Part shown: positions 12,600 to 24,191 of the stretch, one piece after another
How the letters are laid out: each line of letters begins with the position of its first letter
How positions within the stretch are numbered: position 1 is the stretch's first letter
Assembly (NCBI GenBank): GCA_963556195.1
Contig: OY744532.1
Location: forward strand, 81,748,734 to 81,812,733
Length of the DNA: 64,000 nt
Reading direction: 5' to 3'
Origin: Sepiola atlantica
Lineage: Eukaryota > Mollusca > Cephalopoda > Sepiida > Sepiolidae
The notes under the pieces: model-generated
Told to the model about the DNA's origin: nothing
Seen by the model: only the letters and a program-made list of their open reading frames with translations
The model's database searches: none
Translations under genes and position numbers: made by a program

Positions 12600-15375
12600 T
12601 GTGTGTCTTGTTTAGAGAGAATTAATGTTTAAAATACAAAATGAGGTATCTTCGTTGAGTTTATATAAGCACATATGTAGATTAGTATGAACATTTAAAT
12701 GTATAATTAAAATATATCCTTTCGAGGAGACATATTATTCCGAGTATTCTGAATATTAGCAAGTGGACAGTAAAGCAGCATAAACCTATTTCGGATTTCG
12801 TCACAAATTATAATCTATGTTGGTATGTTCGAAATCTAATAACTGCCAACGCCTAACCTCCTCATTCAAGACGTACGAGGAGATCGCGCCGATTGGTACA
12901 TAATGTAATCTATAGCATTATCGTTGAACTGTGTTGTGTTATTCAACTTCCACATTAATGCTACCTGTGAAAATGCCAGTGATATTCAACACCGTGATCT
13001 CGACTTTTACGACTTTCATCTTACAGGCCAGGAGTGGGAAACGGATATGCCTCGAGGAACTTTGACCCGATTCCAATTTGACCACACGGATTCTAGTTAA
13101 AGAATGCATATAAGAAAATATGCATAACTACCGAATTCACTGTCTTTCTCAATGAACTGCTCTACTATAAAAATGAAATATGTCTATGATATTACATTAT
13201 TGCACTACGGGATATTATCGCTACGAGATAATTTTAAGAGTGTAGAAACAAGCGGGATCTATTCATATTTAAGGACAAACATGGCTGATCTAAAATAGCC
13301 GTCTACATAAGGTTGTATCTTGATATCAAATGGCGTCACTCGGCGTTGCCTAGGAGAGAATGCGTTACCAAATACACTTCTACTCTCAGTCCTGCATTAC
13401 ATGTTTCTATTTTTTTTATTTTGAAAGGTCATTAATTTTTTTATTATTATTAGTAAAATGCAGTACAATGTGTTACTTGTTGTTTATTGATGCTTTCCAC
13501 AAGCACAAGATGGTCGTCACAAATCATACTATCCTAACATTAAACGATGGGTAGTACTGATGAAAATAAAGTGTAAACTGAACAATCTGCTGCATATTTC
13601 TTGTTAGTCTTGAAGAAAACCATACTCTAAGAGACACAACAATTGCAAAGAAGACACATCGCTCCTAAAACCGTTGTAACAAAATGTAAAAAATAAATGC
13701 TATTCTGTTTTGGTTCATCTGATCCATCTTTTCTACATATTTCACTCTTAATGAAATACCCGATTGTGTGTTAGTGAATCATTATAAGCGAAACCGAACC
13801 TGAATTCAATCTATTATTGACCTTATCTAAAGAGAATGCCCGCATATATGGCTGTCTCGGCTAGAGGCTTACATAATTGAATCAGATCAATAAAGTCTAT
13901 GTTTCTACAAAAGCATGATTTAATGTAATAAAAATACATAGATTTTTAAAAGAGGTCGATTTATGAACAATAGTCAGGTTTGATATTGGTACTTCTTATT
14001 TTACAAAAGCTTTGTTTTACTAAATGTGTCCAGTATTTTTCTAAGAGGCACGAGTCTTTATAGAACGAAAGTCAACTGCGATATGTAAAATGTGTATATT
14101 GTACGTTTAGTGTTCTCAAATATAGATTGATTTTGAAGCAGGAGTTTTATTTAATTCATTACGAAAGCGAGGTGTTTGTAAAATTTGTGATATATGTAAT
14201 ATACTTTTAGTTGCTTGCAAACGTGTGGTTTAAGTAAAGAGAGTTTAATATCATTAAAATTGTTGTTTAGAAGGTGACGAGAAATACAACTGTATTTATA
14301 TGAAAGTCAACATATTACCAAAAGACACCAGTGGTTTAAATAAGTGTTCTTGTTCATATAGATATCAACGGATATCGCAAGTAAAATCTTTGATGGGTAT
14401 AATGTTTCATTTGGATGATTACTAAACATTTGTATAAAAAAATGAAAGTGCTGTAAAACATTTAAATTTATAGGACGATCATATAAGCCGCAACTATCGG
14501 TAGTAATATATTTACATTCTTTTACACACATAATGTAAGACGTACTTCATAAGAAGGCCGGTTAACAAGCGAAAGAGTCCAGACATTTTAATTTAATAAA
14601 GACTGTACAACAATAATAAAGGCAATTCAAATCTATTAATGATACATCTGAAGGTATTCTCTGGTAACTTACCAAAGAAAATATCAAACAGATATAATCG
14701 TTGTCAACTAAACTTGAAGCGGAAGCTTTGTTTTACAAATATAAAAGAAACATAAACGTTTTTAATAAAACAAGCAACTGGAAATAATCAATAGCAATAC
14801 CACTCATATCAATAGTTACATATCGTTAAAAATCAATTCGCAAATTACGATATCAGCTTTTAAAAATATGCAGGATTATTAACTGGGTCTACCTTGGTAA
14901 AATAATCTTCCAGATACCATACAAGCAGATTACCAGGTAACATAGTCAGTATATAATTGTTCTTTGACGTGCATTATACAGTCTTGTGAATAAAATATGA
15001 TAAGATAATATAAATTGAGTAAAATCGGCAGCACCTTCTTTTTGTAAGCCGTACTTGGGAGAAACAGGTAATACGGATGAATGTAAGAATTTCTGAAAAA
15101 AGAGAAATGAAGCATAATTTCTAGAAAATACACATGAGGGGTTTAGCTGATTAGGTTGAATAAACCACTTAGCAATTGTACGTATGTTTTATTAAGCAAT
15201 TTTGTCTGCATTCATACTAGCTAACTCGAGTGTACCTTATTATAAAGATATATAAAAATACAATACCTACAATTCTGTTTTTCTTCAGGGACCGAAGTGA
15301 AGCTTACATCTCACGATTGGCACTTGATAATAAGAACACAAAGAAGAGATATAATTATATGTTTTTATATAATTA
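12600..15375. other. Unrecognised AT-rich DNA
   Basis: No gene or repeat family recognised over 2.8 kb. Frames are all under 75 codons and without motifs. A few T-rich and A-rich runs only. Confidence 0.45.
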
Positions 15376-15377
15376 AC

Positions 15378-15380
<3 letters not shown>

Positions 15381-15422
<42 letters not shown>

Positions 15423-15658
15423 TGAATAAAAATTGAAATTGCATGAACCCATAAAAAATAGGAAAAGTGCCCAGGATTGATATACATAAATTTATTTAAT
15501 ACGTTTTCTTTATTACTTGATATCCTATTAAATACTTTTTTTCTAATTAAAGAGTTAATAAAATATACTCCCTAATACTCTTTTTGTATGGCTTATTGTT
15601 TTATTAATTTAATTATACGGAGCTTATAGCGAATGGGGTGTCTTTTATTAAACGTAAC

Positions 15659-15712
<54 letters not shown>
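15381..15712. repeat. Two (TA)n arrays
   Basis: Pure TA at 15381-15419 and 15663-15712. The second directly precedes the 297-bp tandem array. The 15420-15660 interval is AT-rich and unrecognised. Confidence 0.9.
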
Positions 15713-15716
<4 letters not shown>

Positions 15717-16440
15717 TATTGTCCGTTCTTTTTTTTTAAGCATTGAATGAAAATGTAATAAATGACGTAAGAAACCCTTTTAAAAATGCGTGAAAGATTT
15801 ATTTCTTGTTTTTTCTTTTTTCCAATTAATTTCGAAGGATACAACCTTCATCATCAGAGATATTTTTTAAATTTTTTTATAAAATAAACAAAATTTACTT
15901 TTGTTTATAAGTAAAACGTCGTGTTGGTGTGATGCTCTCCGCCAAAATTGAATGGGCGGAAGTGAAAATAAGAACGAGGAAGCCAGAGCATGCCGGGAGT
16001 TATAAATTTTTAGATATTGTTCGTTCTTTTTTTTTTTAGCATTGAATGAAAATGTAATAAATGACGTAAGAAGCCCTTTTAACAATGTGTGAAAGATTTA
16101 TTTCTTTTATTTTCTTTTTTCCTATTAATTTCGAAGGAGACAACCTTCATCATCAGAGTTTTTTTTTATAAAATAAACAAACTTTACTTTTGTTTATAAG
16201 TAAAACGTCGTGTTGGTGTGACGCTCTCCGCCAAGATTGAATGGGCGGAAGTGAAAATAAGAACGAGGAAGCCAGAGCATGCCGGGAGTTATACATTTTT
16301 AGATATTGTTCGTTCTTTTTTTTTTAAGCATTGAATGAAAATGTAATAAATGACGTAAGAAGCTTTTTTAACAATGTATCATTCGAAATTTATTGGAAAA
16401 AAAGGAAAAAAAAAGAAATAAATCTTTCACGCATAGGAAA
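15713..16440 (-). repeat. Tandem array, unit near 297 bp, with inverted end
   Basis: Unit 1 (about 15713-16008) and unit 2 (about 16012-16308) are near-identical: tagatattgt, ttgaatgaaaatgtaataaatgacg, tttatttctt, aatttcgaagga, accttcatcatcagag, then a gtaaaacgtcgtgttggtgtga block and tgggcggaagtgaaaataag. A third unit begins at 16309 and breaks off near 16377, where the sequence continues as an inverted copy of 16085-16135. Each full unit has a hammerhead-like core on the minus strand (CTGATGA ... GAAA at 15824-15855 and 16122-16154). It has an extra base before stem II and almost no stem I, so it is probably not active. Confidence 0.75.
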
Positions 16441-16765
16441 AGAAGATGCCGATGTTCATTTGCAAGCTATCAAGCATATGTTTATCTTGCACTGTTTTGT
16501 AACCCTTACAGAAGAGGACACGGTCACCTATGCATAGGAAAAGAGAAAGACTATTTACCCTGAATGTGGCCAACAAAATGATGACCGAACCTTTATATGT
16601 TGTGATAGCTACGGAAATTGCAATAAGCTCTTCCGCTAGGCCCGTGTTCTTATTTTTACATCTCTCCTTGAAAAGGGGGCAGTGGTTTAGTTACACTTGA
16701 GTGAACTTCGAAAGTTTACCAGATTAAGAAGTTACTATTTTCTTCGATAAATTCAATAAAACAAA

Positions 16766-16767
<2 letters not shown>

Positions 16768-16843
<76 letters not shown>
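16768..16843. repeat. (TA)n(GT)n array
   Basis: Pure TA from 16768, GT repeats from 16824. Between 16440 and 16768 nothing was recognised. Confidence 0.9.
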
Positions 16844-17132
16844 ACATTTTCTTATTTATGCAAACGTTGTTCAAAATAGCAGAATTCGTCTGTTTATTAG
16901 TTTTTATTTTCTCAATTTTTCAAATGGTCTTTTTGTATTAAAATAAAAAAAATATAATAGATGTTCCATAGGTTTTACAGGTTTCAGGAATGTTTTCGAT
17001 TCTTCGTCGAAAAATCCTCAGCTGTAAAAAGCTAATGAACAAAAAAGCTAGAGAAGGAAGAGATTTTTAAAAGACGGTGGAGAAACGCGCATAGAACGTT
17101 TTCCGAATTGTCCCAAGAAGTCGTTGGCGATT

Positions 17133-17180
17133 TTAAATTCAGCAACGTTCTGTGATGCCATCCAGCGTTGCTGAATTTAA
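17133..17180. repeat. Perfect 15-bp inverted repeat (hairpin)
   Basis: ttaaattcagcaacg at 17133-17147 is exactly complementary to 17166-17180, with an 18-nt loop. A stable hairpin in an otherwise unrecognised segment upstream of the family-B repeat. Confidence 0.8.
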
Positions 17181-17289
17181 AGAACTGAGGATTAAACCTT
17201 CGACTTGAAGATGACTGTCACTTAGAACAGAATTTTACTTTTGTCGCCTGTTCTAGTATGAGTTTTGGGAGCCATAAACCTATTTTTGT

Positions 17290-17545
17290 TTTTTATCTAA
17301 CTACGTCTTCCCAGCCATGGCAGATGGAACGAGAGCATGCTGGCGCCGTTGATTTAATAAAGGGTTCCGTTCGAAATTCCGTCTAGATTCTCGAGTTGAC
17401 AGAAATATTTTCGAGTTCAGCAAGGTACACCTGAAGAAGGTCGGGAGCTACATCGGCCGAAACGTTGTTATAAAACACCAAAGATGAGAACAGTTGTCCG
17501 AATATACGAAATTCTACAAATCATCAACCCTAATCTAAAAAATTC
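17290..17545 (+). mobile_element. Dispersed repeat, family B
   Basis: Contains cctgaagaaggtcgg and ggccgaaacg (about 17429-17466) and a downstream tract (aagatgagaa, ccgaat, atacattac-like, ctaaaaaattcctaaacata) that aligns with 24880-25015. Related copies: 18560-18730 (minus), 24790-25015 (plus), about 54330-54720 and a fragment at 9.82-9.96 kb. The CTGAAGA ... CGAAA pair resembles a hammerhead core but no proper stem III or cleavage site was found. Confidence 0.55.
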
Positions 17546-17884
17546 CTAAACATATTTTAACTTGTGTAATTATATATCCAAGTTTATGTCCGCATGAAGT
17601 TAAAATCGACTGAGTTTTCATAGTTTCATTATGTTTATGTAAAATTGGTGAATAATTAATAGAGTCGTTTATTTATTTGGTATAAACAGTTTTATTCATA
17701 CAAACACTTTTGCCTACACATTTTCAGATATATTTCAGATCTTGCTAGAAACACCTGACATTCCTCAGATCACTATTTGATATGAATTTCAAATAGTGGT
17801 TAAATAAAGTGTAGTTCAGCACCCACTAGAATCGAAAAATGTAGTCGAAAATGTTTGTATAAATAAAAATCCCATACGAAATAA

Positions 17885-17889
<5 letters not shown>

Positions 17890-17938
<49 letters not shown>

Positions 17939-17940
17939 AT
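17890..17940. repeat. (TA)n array
   Basis: Pure TA followed by gtgt. The frames reading through it are artefacts. Confidence 0.9.
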
Positions 17941-18559
17941 ATGGTTGTAGTGTTTTTGTGTGTGCGTGTAACCTCGTATTGTAAACCATACATAGACACA
18001 ATACAATAATGTGTTCTGATTGCCTAATGTTTAACAAGAAATGAAGCTTTCGTCTTAATAAACAACATCGATCGGGCGAGACGGTAACAATTACAGCGAG
18101 ATAAGCATTTTACTTACTCCTAAAAATAATTATATTACGTACAACAGACAAAGCAGCAAATTATATTGCAACACACACCTGCCAATTATTTCCAATTATT
18201 TTGTTAGGCTGAATTATTCTGATCAACTTTAATTTAAAAATGAAATGTCTGATCGCGGTTTCTTTTAATGTAGAACACACAAGTTTAATAGAATATGACC
18301 ATTAACGAAGTTAGAATGATTGATTCTTACTAACATAGTATACACTTTTATTTTTCTTTGTTTTTTCTTTCTTTGACCCATGCCGTGTGTTTTTGTTACT
18401 ATAATTTATAAAGTTAAATTTAATAATTACGTTTCGTAATTTAATTACTTGCATCAAACTATGATGGTATATTTAATTTTGTAAGGTAGGTCTGTTTAAG
18501 ACGCTATTCATAACCGTGTCTCAATTTAATTATTCTGACTACTGTATTCATAGTAGATG

Positions 18560-18740
18560 TTTTTCTCACACCGTTTCGGCTGATGTATCCTCCGACCTTC
18601 TTCAGGTGCGTCTCGTAAAACTCGGGAATATGTACGCTGAACTCGGGAAAGTGTAGGTAATTTCAAACGGAACTTTTTTTTTAGTCGTCGAAGTTAGCTG
18701 TCTCTTTTCCATCAGCCATGACCGGATAGTATTCTTAGTG
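18560..18740 (-). mobile_element. Dispersed repeat, family B
   Basis: Minus-strand copy: cacctgaagaaggtcgga and cagccgaaacggtgtgag (18568-18611), then the cgggaa, aacttcgacga and ccatgaccggata blocks shared with 9.9, 17.3 and 54.5 kb. Not coding. Confidence 0.55.
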
Positions 18741-18799
18741 TACTAAACTGGCAATCGAACCCTAATCTTACAAAAACTGTCACAAATTATCAATCCTTA

Positions 18800-19590
18800 A
18801 TTTCAATATTCGAAAACACATGTGATATCAAATTGGTTGATGTGAATGAATCACGATTATTTACGTTTTGTTCAATAAATGCCGATTTGCTAAAATTAGC
18901 GCATTTGCATTCTACATTCTGTTCTACATTTTCTGTAGATGTAAATGAACCATTGTATTAACATGTAGCCCCTATGTGTGTATCTGAGTTTGCGCCGTCT
19001 GCCTGTTCATTAATTCACAATAATTTCGTTCGTCTGTCAAATCATTGTGAATAACATTTTGCCCTCAAATATGTTGCTGAGATTTCCTATCACTTCCTTC
19101 CGAACTGAGGTAGCGTTAGACACAAGTTTGTGTTTTTAATGTGGGGAAAATTCAGCACTTAGAAAAGTGTCACTCGTAATTCGGACAAGCACAACAATTA
19201 TTCAGCATAGAAAGATTAGTCCTTCACTGAACGGGAGTGAAAATATAACGTGCATGATAGGAACATATACTCTCCCGCACAAGAAACATGAGCCTGGCTA
19301 TTTCTTTAAAAAGTAATTGAGTTAATACTTTGTTTTCAAGTAATTGTACATATAACATGTTCCCCTTTTCCTGGGTTAATATTTCACCTGCTACATTTAT
19401 CCTAATACTTACTATAGATTACCACTTAAGAAGAATAAATAGGCATTTAGATTAAATTACGAATATCAAAATTGGAGTAATAAGAAAGAAGGGATTTGAG
19501 TATAAACAATGTTTACCATCTTGAAAAGAATACAAATATGCTTTTTTATTTTAAACAATCAAAATAATTGGTAAAGAAACAAGTAATTTG
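18800..19590. other. No recognisable feature
   Basis: AT-rich sequence without supportable features. Confidence 0.45.
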
Positions 19591-19604
19591 GAAGGGAAGA
19601 TCGG

Positions 19605-20205
19605 CTCAAACCGTTCTAACTAATCACCAAAACGTGATAACTCGAGGCTTAAAATGACGGATCTTCGTCCCATGAAAGTACCTGTTTATAAATGTGTCCA
19701 AAGAGTTCGAAAATGGAAAAGGCAATGCTCTTTCTTGTAGAACAACAGCCAAAATATTGAAAGCAAACGATATATCAAGACGATTCTAAAAAAAAACTTT
19801 GTTATCACAAAATAAGTTCATGGATATTATGAGCTTTAAAACTGAATACATCACCTCCTCTTCGTAATGTTTTTTTAAAAAGATATTTGGTTGGATGAGT
19901 CGAGATTTTTCTTTAGTAAATGATGCTCTGAAGGTTTGTTTTTCGCTAATCAAGACGGTGATTCAGGTTCATAGTATTTAGAATACAGTTAAGCGGGGAA
20001 ATATGAGAAATATTATTTTGAGTCAATCTTCATCACTTCCTTTTACAGAATAACTTTGTATAATAAGAGAATCATCAACTAAGAATTTATATATATTTTT
20101 GAAAATGGCTAAATTTCTACAGTTTGGAAAGTGTTTCCTTTCTGTTTCCAACATTTTTTTTGTTGCTGCACGATGATGACCCGGCACACAAGCTTTTTTA
20201 AAAAC
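19605..20205 (+). pseudogene. Tc1/mariner-like transposase remnant
   Basis: Read in shifting plus frames, the segment gives a helix-turn-helix-like stretch (CRTTAKILKANDI, about 19736-19775), a W-x-DES-x-F stretch (about 19893-19912) and a D-x-P-x-HK stretch preceded by HDD (about 20166-20195). These are in the order of the catalytic landmarks of Tc1/mariner DDE transposases. Several frameshifts and stops separate them. No terminal inverted repeats were found. The right side runs into a minus-strand LINE end. Confidence 0.4.
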
Positions 20206-20705
20206 ATAGTTCATCTCAAACAAAGCAATTTTCAACAGAAGACGTAAGGGGATACTAAGAATAAGGGTGAACGGTTTTTTGGGGGAAACCTGAATTGGCA
20301 GCTGTGCAGCAATATGCTTGTTCTACATTAGCTTTAAATGTCTGCATGTCCGTACAGTCGGTGACAAAAGGAAGCAGGAGAAGAGTTCAAAAGGCCAGCA
20401 GCACGAGGAAATAAACTATTAGGGAAGAAAGCTTTCCGGCATCTTGTGACCTCCACGGTGAATAGATGGAATTTAGCTGATTGTCGTGTTGGTCGAGTGT
20501 AGTTACGTCGAGGGGGCACCAGATCAGCAAGTTTATCGGAGCACATTCCATTGAAGTATTTGCAACACAAGAAGAAGGATACAACATTTCGACGATGAGA
20601 CAGGGGCTGGAGCTGGTGCTTAGTGGATAGTGATGGAGTTGTTTGATTAGCGTCTTTTTGGACCTTGTCTGGAAAGAATGATATACTAAAATATGTATCA
20701 TCAAT
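20205..20705 (-). pseudogene. 5'-truncated LINE copy (RT C-terminus)
   Basis: Minus strand, two overlapping frames joined by a frameshift. Visible: SHRRNV, KYFNGMCSDKLADLVPPRR, TRPTRQS, FPRAAGLLNS and the terminal F-K-x-N-x-H-like tail region. This is the C-terminal end of the ORF2 of a Jockey/CR1-type non-LTR retrotransposon. 5' truncation is the normal outcome of target-primed reverse transcription. The 3' UTR ends near 20205 with a block resembling tttgagatgaactatg, also seen at the end of the 59.7-kb copy. Confidence 0.8.
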
Positions 20706-21290
20706 CAAATGTGAGCATTACATGTATTGCGAAGAGAAATTTGCCTTTCATCAGGAACTTTTAAACGCATATCTTTATAATAAAACGCTGAGGCATTTCA
20801 TGTAATGACGTACGTTATTAGTTTTAAAACACATTGTAAAATGAGATTCTCTAATAAGTAAATATGTTAATTTGTGATTAATCTGATGTCGGTGAGATAA
20901 ATACACCGACTTTACAAATTTAAAAATGAATTGTTTCAAAATTAAATTATGCTGTCCCATGAATTTAAAATGTAAACTTTTAAATATGTACACATCAAAT
21001 GTAACACTTTTTATTGATTGCTTGTTTTTAAACAGACAATAATTGTACAGTAATAATACAGAGCATATTTATGTTTTAAAATGATTAACTAGTAAAAGTT
21101 TTAAATAGATCAATAAATACACTAAATACATATTTGTTTTATTTATTTAAAAGATATTTACTTATCAATGACAATTATTTTTCCGGAAAAAAGAAAAGTG
21201 TCATTCTTCTTATTATTATCAACCCTGACACAGTTTGCTTAACGTAAAACAATACAGTAAATATCACTGTAGAATTATCAAGGTTTGATA

Positions 21291-21295
<5 letters not shown>

Positions 21296-21361
<66 letters not shown>

Positions 21362-21383
21362 ATATATATATATACTAGCAACT

Positions 21384-21438
<55 letters not shown>

Positions 21439-21603
21439 CTATATATATATACTAGCAAATTCTATTCGCCCTTCTGGGCGCCAATTACCGAGGATGTAGT
21501 CTTCTTTACAGAAACCAAAGAAATGATTTGCATTTAACATTTTTGTAATTTAGAGTAAGTTTACAAACATGTAAATCAAATTATAATATGTGTGTGAATA
21601 TAC

Positions 21604-21644
<41 letters not shown>

Positions 21645-21717
21645 TATATATATCTAGCAAATATATATATATATATATATAAATATCATTTTATATATAT
21701 ACTTGCAAGTATATATA

Positions 21718-21783
<66 letters not shown>
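21296..21783. repeat. Clustered (TA)n arrays with interspersed unit starts
   Basis: Pure TA at 21296-21358, 21388-21450, 21609-21642 and 21725-21781, broken by short tactagca and tagcaa segments. A short first copy of the 1.3-kb repeat start lies at 21451-21580. Confidence 0.85.
21451..21580 (+). mobile_element. Truncated copy of the 1.3-kb repeat (start only)
   Basis: Begins tactagcaaattcta directly after TA, continues gcgccaattaccga, ttacagaaaccaaagaaatga, and breaks off about 130 bp in. Same start as 21785 and 62147. Confidence 0.75.
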
Positions 21784-21785
<2 letters not shown>

Positions 21786-22351
21786 CTAGCAAATTCTACC
21801 AGCCCTGCGGGCGCCAATTACCGACGCTGTAGTCTTCGTTACAGAAACCAAAGAAATGATTTTCGTTTGGCATTTTGGTAATTAAGACAAAGTTTTAAAA
21901 AATAATGATTGTCGTTGTGTTATTTAAATATATATATATATTCCAATATAGAGGAAATATACCGTGCATGAACATTGACAAATCTTGTTTTTTAGGAAAA
22001 AAAAACAAAAACATAAATTAATATGGTATTTAAGAAATTCAACGTCGATAAATTTTATTTTTATTCAGTGTAAAAATTAAAATGAATTCCCCATTAAAAC
22101 TGGTTATATAATGGCATGAATAAACATACGGTTTGGGCGTCGATTATTCAAATATTCCGTTTTTATATTACTGAGGAATTCGAAATGATTACTTTATATG
22201 TGTCACTTGTATAATAAAAGAAAGAAAAATACGTAAAGAATATTAAAGAAAATACTTTTTTGATCATTTAGAAAAAATAGAGGATGTTTACTTATTTTTT
22301 TTCTGACAAATCATCATCATCATCATCATCATCATCACTACTAACATGTTA

Positions 22352-22396
22352 ACTCCTCGGTCTTTTGGCTAGGAACAAAATGTATTATCTAGACTG
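22352..22396 (+). other. U2 snRNA 5'-end-like head
   Basis: ctcctcggtcttttggctag and the following tgtattatct resemble the 5' stem-loop and branch-site recognition region of U2 snRNA, by my recall of the conserved sequence. Only about 45 nt match; stem-loops III/IV and the Sm site are missing, so this is not a U2 gene. Confidence 0.65.
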
Positions 22397-22749
22397 AATC
22401 TGCACTTAGTTTTTATGATCACTCTCAGTGAAAGAGAACCCCTTCTAGACTTAAGCAATTGACATTTTTGTTCCAATTCAAAGTGCCAATTTTGTGGGAG
22501 CTGAATTCTCCCCACGTTAAATATTGACATTCTGCCTAACCCTGCTCTCGTGGGAGGGAGTAAATAGGAATAGGAACAGCAGAAACAACAACAGCCACAG
22601 CAACAACAACAACACATTTATTAAAAAGAAATAAACGCATGCACTTAATTATCAACAAATTAGAAAATATTAATTCATTAGAAACTTTATAATTAATAAA
22701 TATGTAAATGAGAGGCTGAGAGGGTTATATCATGATGAACGAACAACAT

Positions 22750-22960
22750 ACACTGCCCCCCCCAAAGAAGGTGTTAATGTCTGGGAGGATGATATAATGA
22801 CAACAGAATAGATAGTACACTAACTACCCCAACACACAAAAATGGTAATCTTGAGGAAATGGTACCGTGAGGAAAGAGTGTATAGTGTACGACCTCCCCG
22901 CTCCCGAAAAGGAAGTAATGCCTGCGAGGAATGTACTGTGACGAATGAAAATATACTACA
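22750..22960 (-). repeat. Two inverted U2-like segments
   Basis: The plus strand shows the pattern (C-rich)(ggaagg-like) taatg-ctgggagga ... acaacagaata-atagtacacta. This is the reverse orientation of the U2-headed repeat at 45.75-45.89 kb (cctgggagg ... agaacagatactacacttt). A second, more diverged unit follows at about 22890-22960. Confidence 0.5.
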
Positions 22961-23144
22961 GATAATTAAATAAGCGTAAACCGTTTTAATGTCAATATAG
23001 TAAGAATAGGTGGAAAAACAAATTTGCATTTATTTATTTAGATAACATTAAACACCGTGGCACATTTCATTGTCCACGTGAAACGCCTAAATGACAATTG
23101 GCTGGAAAAATATAGTTGCCTTCTTTATAAACAAAAATGAGTAT

Positions 23145-23236
23145 GCTGGCTAAAGAAGAACGATAACATTCATAATTTTCTAGTTAAAAAATATGTGTTT
23201 ATAAACTTGAGTTATCGTTCTTTCTTAGCTAGTATT
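23145..23236. repeat. About 21-bp inverted repeat (small foldback)
   Basis: gctaaagaagaacgataac (23149-23168) is the inverse of gttatcgttctttcttagc (about 23211-23230), with one extra base. The loop is about 42 nt. Confidence 0.7.
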
Positions 23237-23269
23237 ATGGTGAACGAACATTTACTACACTGCCAGACG

Positions 23270-23650
23270 ATAATATCATGAGGAACGAACACACCTTCCC
23301 TCCACTTAAAAAGGAGAAAGCCATTTTTGCATAAACGGTCTTATGAGAACAGAATCGATATTACACTTACCCCCCTCTGTAAGTATATTCTGACTAAATC
23401 GACTCTTGGGGATTTTTCAGAATTCCCCCTTACACACCCTTAGAAACGGAGGACGTAATTCCTGGAAAGACAGCCTCATGAGAACAGACTCGATATTACA
23501 CTACTTCCTCCTTAAAAAGATATTCTGACTAAATTAAATATTTCGGATATTTCAGAATTCCCCCTTACACATTTAAAAATGGAGGAGGTAATACCTGGGA
23601 ATACAGTCTTATAACAACAGAACCGATACTACACTACACCGCCCATTAAC
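23270..23650 (-). repeat. Array of three inverted U2-like segments
   Basis: Three tandem units at about 23285-23395, 23440-23540 and 23575-23650. Each has a gga-gga-like stretch, a tcttat-gaacagaa segment and gatattacact or gatactacact. The intervening ttctgactaaat and cagaattcccccttacac blocks repeat. The minus strand reads like the U2 tgtagtatctgttc region. Confidence 0.5.
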
Positions 23651-23710
23651 AATATTCCAATTTATTTTTTTTCAGTTAAAAATGTCTAGTCACAAGAAAT
23701 ATTTGTTATG

Positions 23711-23790
23711 GTTCCGTGCCCTTTTGGCTAAGATCAAAGTGTAATATCTGTTCGACATATCTGCGATATTTTACACTTTACTAAAGCCAG
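23711..23790 (+). other. U2 snRNA-like head, well conserved
   Basis: gcccttttggctaagatcaa followed by agtgtaatatctgttc (23718-23753). This is the best plus-strand match to the U2 5' end in the window. It then diverges into a partly inverted segment (gatattttacacttta). No Sm site, so a U2-derived repeat head or retropseudogene fragment. Confidence 0.7.
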
Positions 23791-23794
23791 AAGT

Positions 23795-24140
23795 AAATTA
23801 TCTCCCTTGAAAATTAAATTCTAAATAAGTTTTTTTAAACGCTATCATTTAAAAAATAAAATCTCTTTATCTTATTTAATTCATAATAATACTAGTACTA
23901 TCGATAAAACGATTGTGTATGTAGATGAAAACTTTACACTACAAAGGTATATTACAGAATACTAATTTATTAAAAACTTAAAAATAAATAAATATGCAAA
24001 ACAGCAAAATCGAGATTAGTTTGAGTGAGTGGGAGATGCCTATATAAAGGGTATTTCAATATATTTTGTATCATTAGAATTAAATAATCGTGTGTTGATG
24101 TTAATGTTTCTAGGATAGATGAGAACACACGCATTTATTA

Positions 24141-24143
<3 letters not shown>
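23795..24143. other. No recognisable feature
   Basis: AT-rich, nothing supportable. Confidence 0.45.

Positions 24144-24188
<45 letters not shown>
24144..24188. repeat. (TA)n array
   Basis: Pure TA run. Confidence 0.9.

Positions 24189-24191
<3 letters not shown>

Larger units (their letters stand above)
21785..23135 (+). mobile_element. 1.3-kb repeat with U2 snRNA-like segments, copy A
   Basis: Aligns throughout with 62147-63450: a tagcaaattctacc start, the ggaaatatac-gtgcatgaac block, aaaactggttata, an ATC microsatellite (22312-22338), the U2-like head (22352-22396), a CAA-rich block (22580-22615), two GGAGG-rich inverted U2-like segments (about 22750-22960), and the tttatttatttagat end block. 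No coding frame. Non-autonomous element of unknown class. Confidence 0.75.

Noticed and set aside
16960..17035. Hammerhead-like segment on the minus strand (CTGAGGA ... GAAA, 8-bp outer stem)
   Set aside because: The outer stem is convincing, but the core GA is paired in a stronger local hairpin and the cleavage triplet and stem III are missing.
17425..17475. Hammerhead-like core CTGAAGA ... CGAAAC in family-B repeat
   Set aside because: Core bases are present but there is no stem III, no NUH site and no matching stem I. The minus-strand copy at 18.57-18.61 kb has a possible stem I but still no stem III.
22305..22340. CRISPR-like or regulatory ATC repeat
   Set aside because: A simple ATC microsatellite inside the 1.3-kb repeat; the same tract appears in copy B.
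23711..23753. A functional U2 snRNA gene
   Set aside because: Only the first 45-50 nt match U2; the Sm site and the 3' stem-loops are absent here and at all the other heads.
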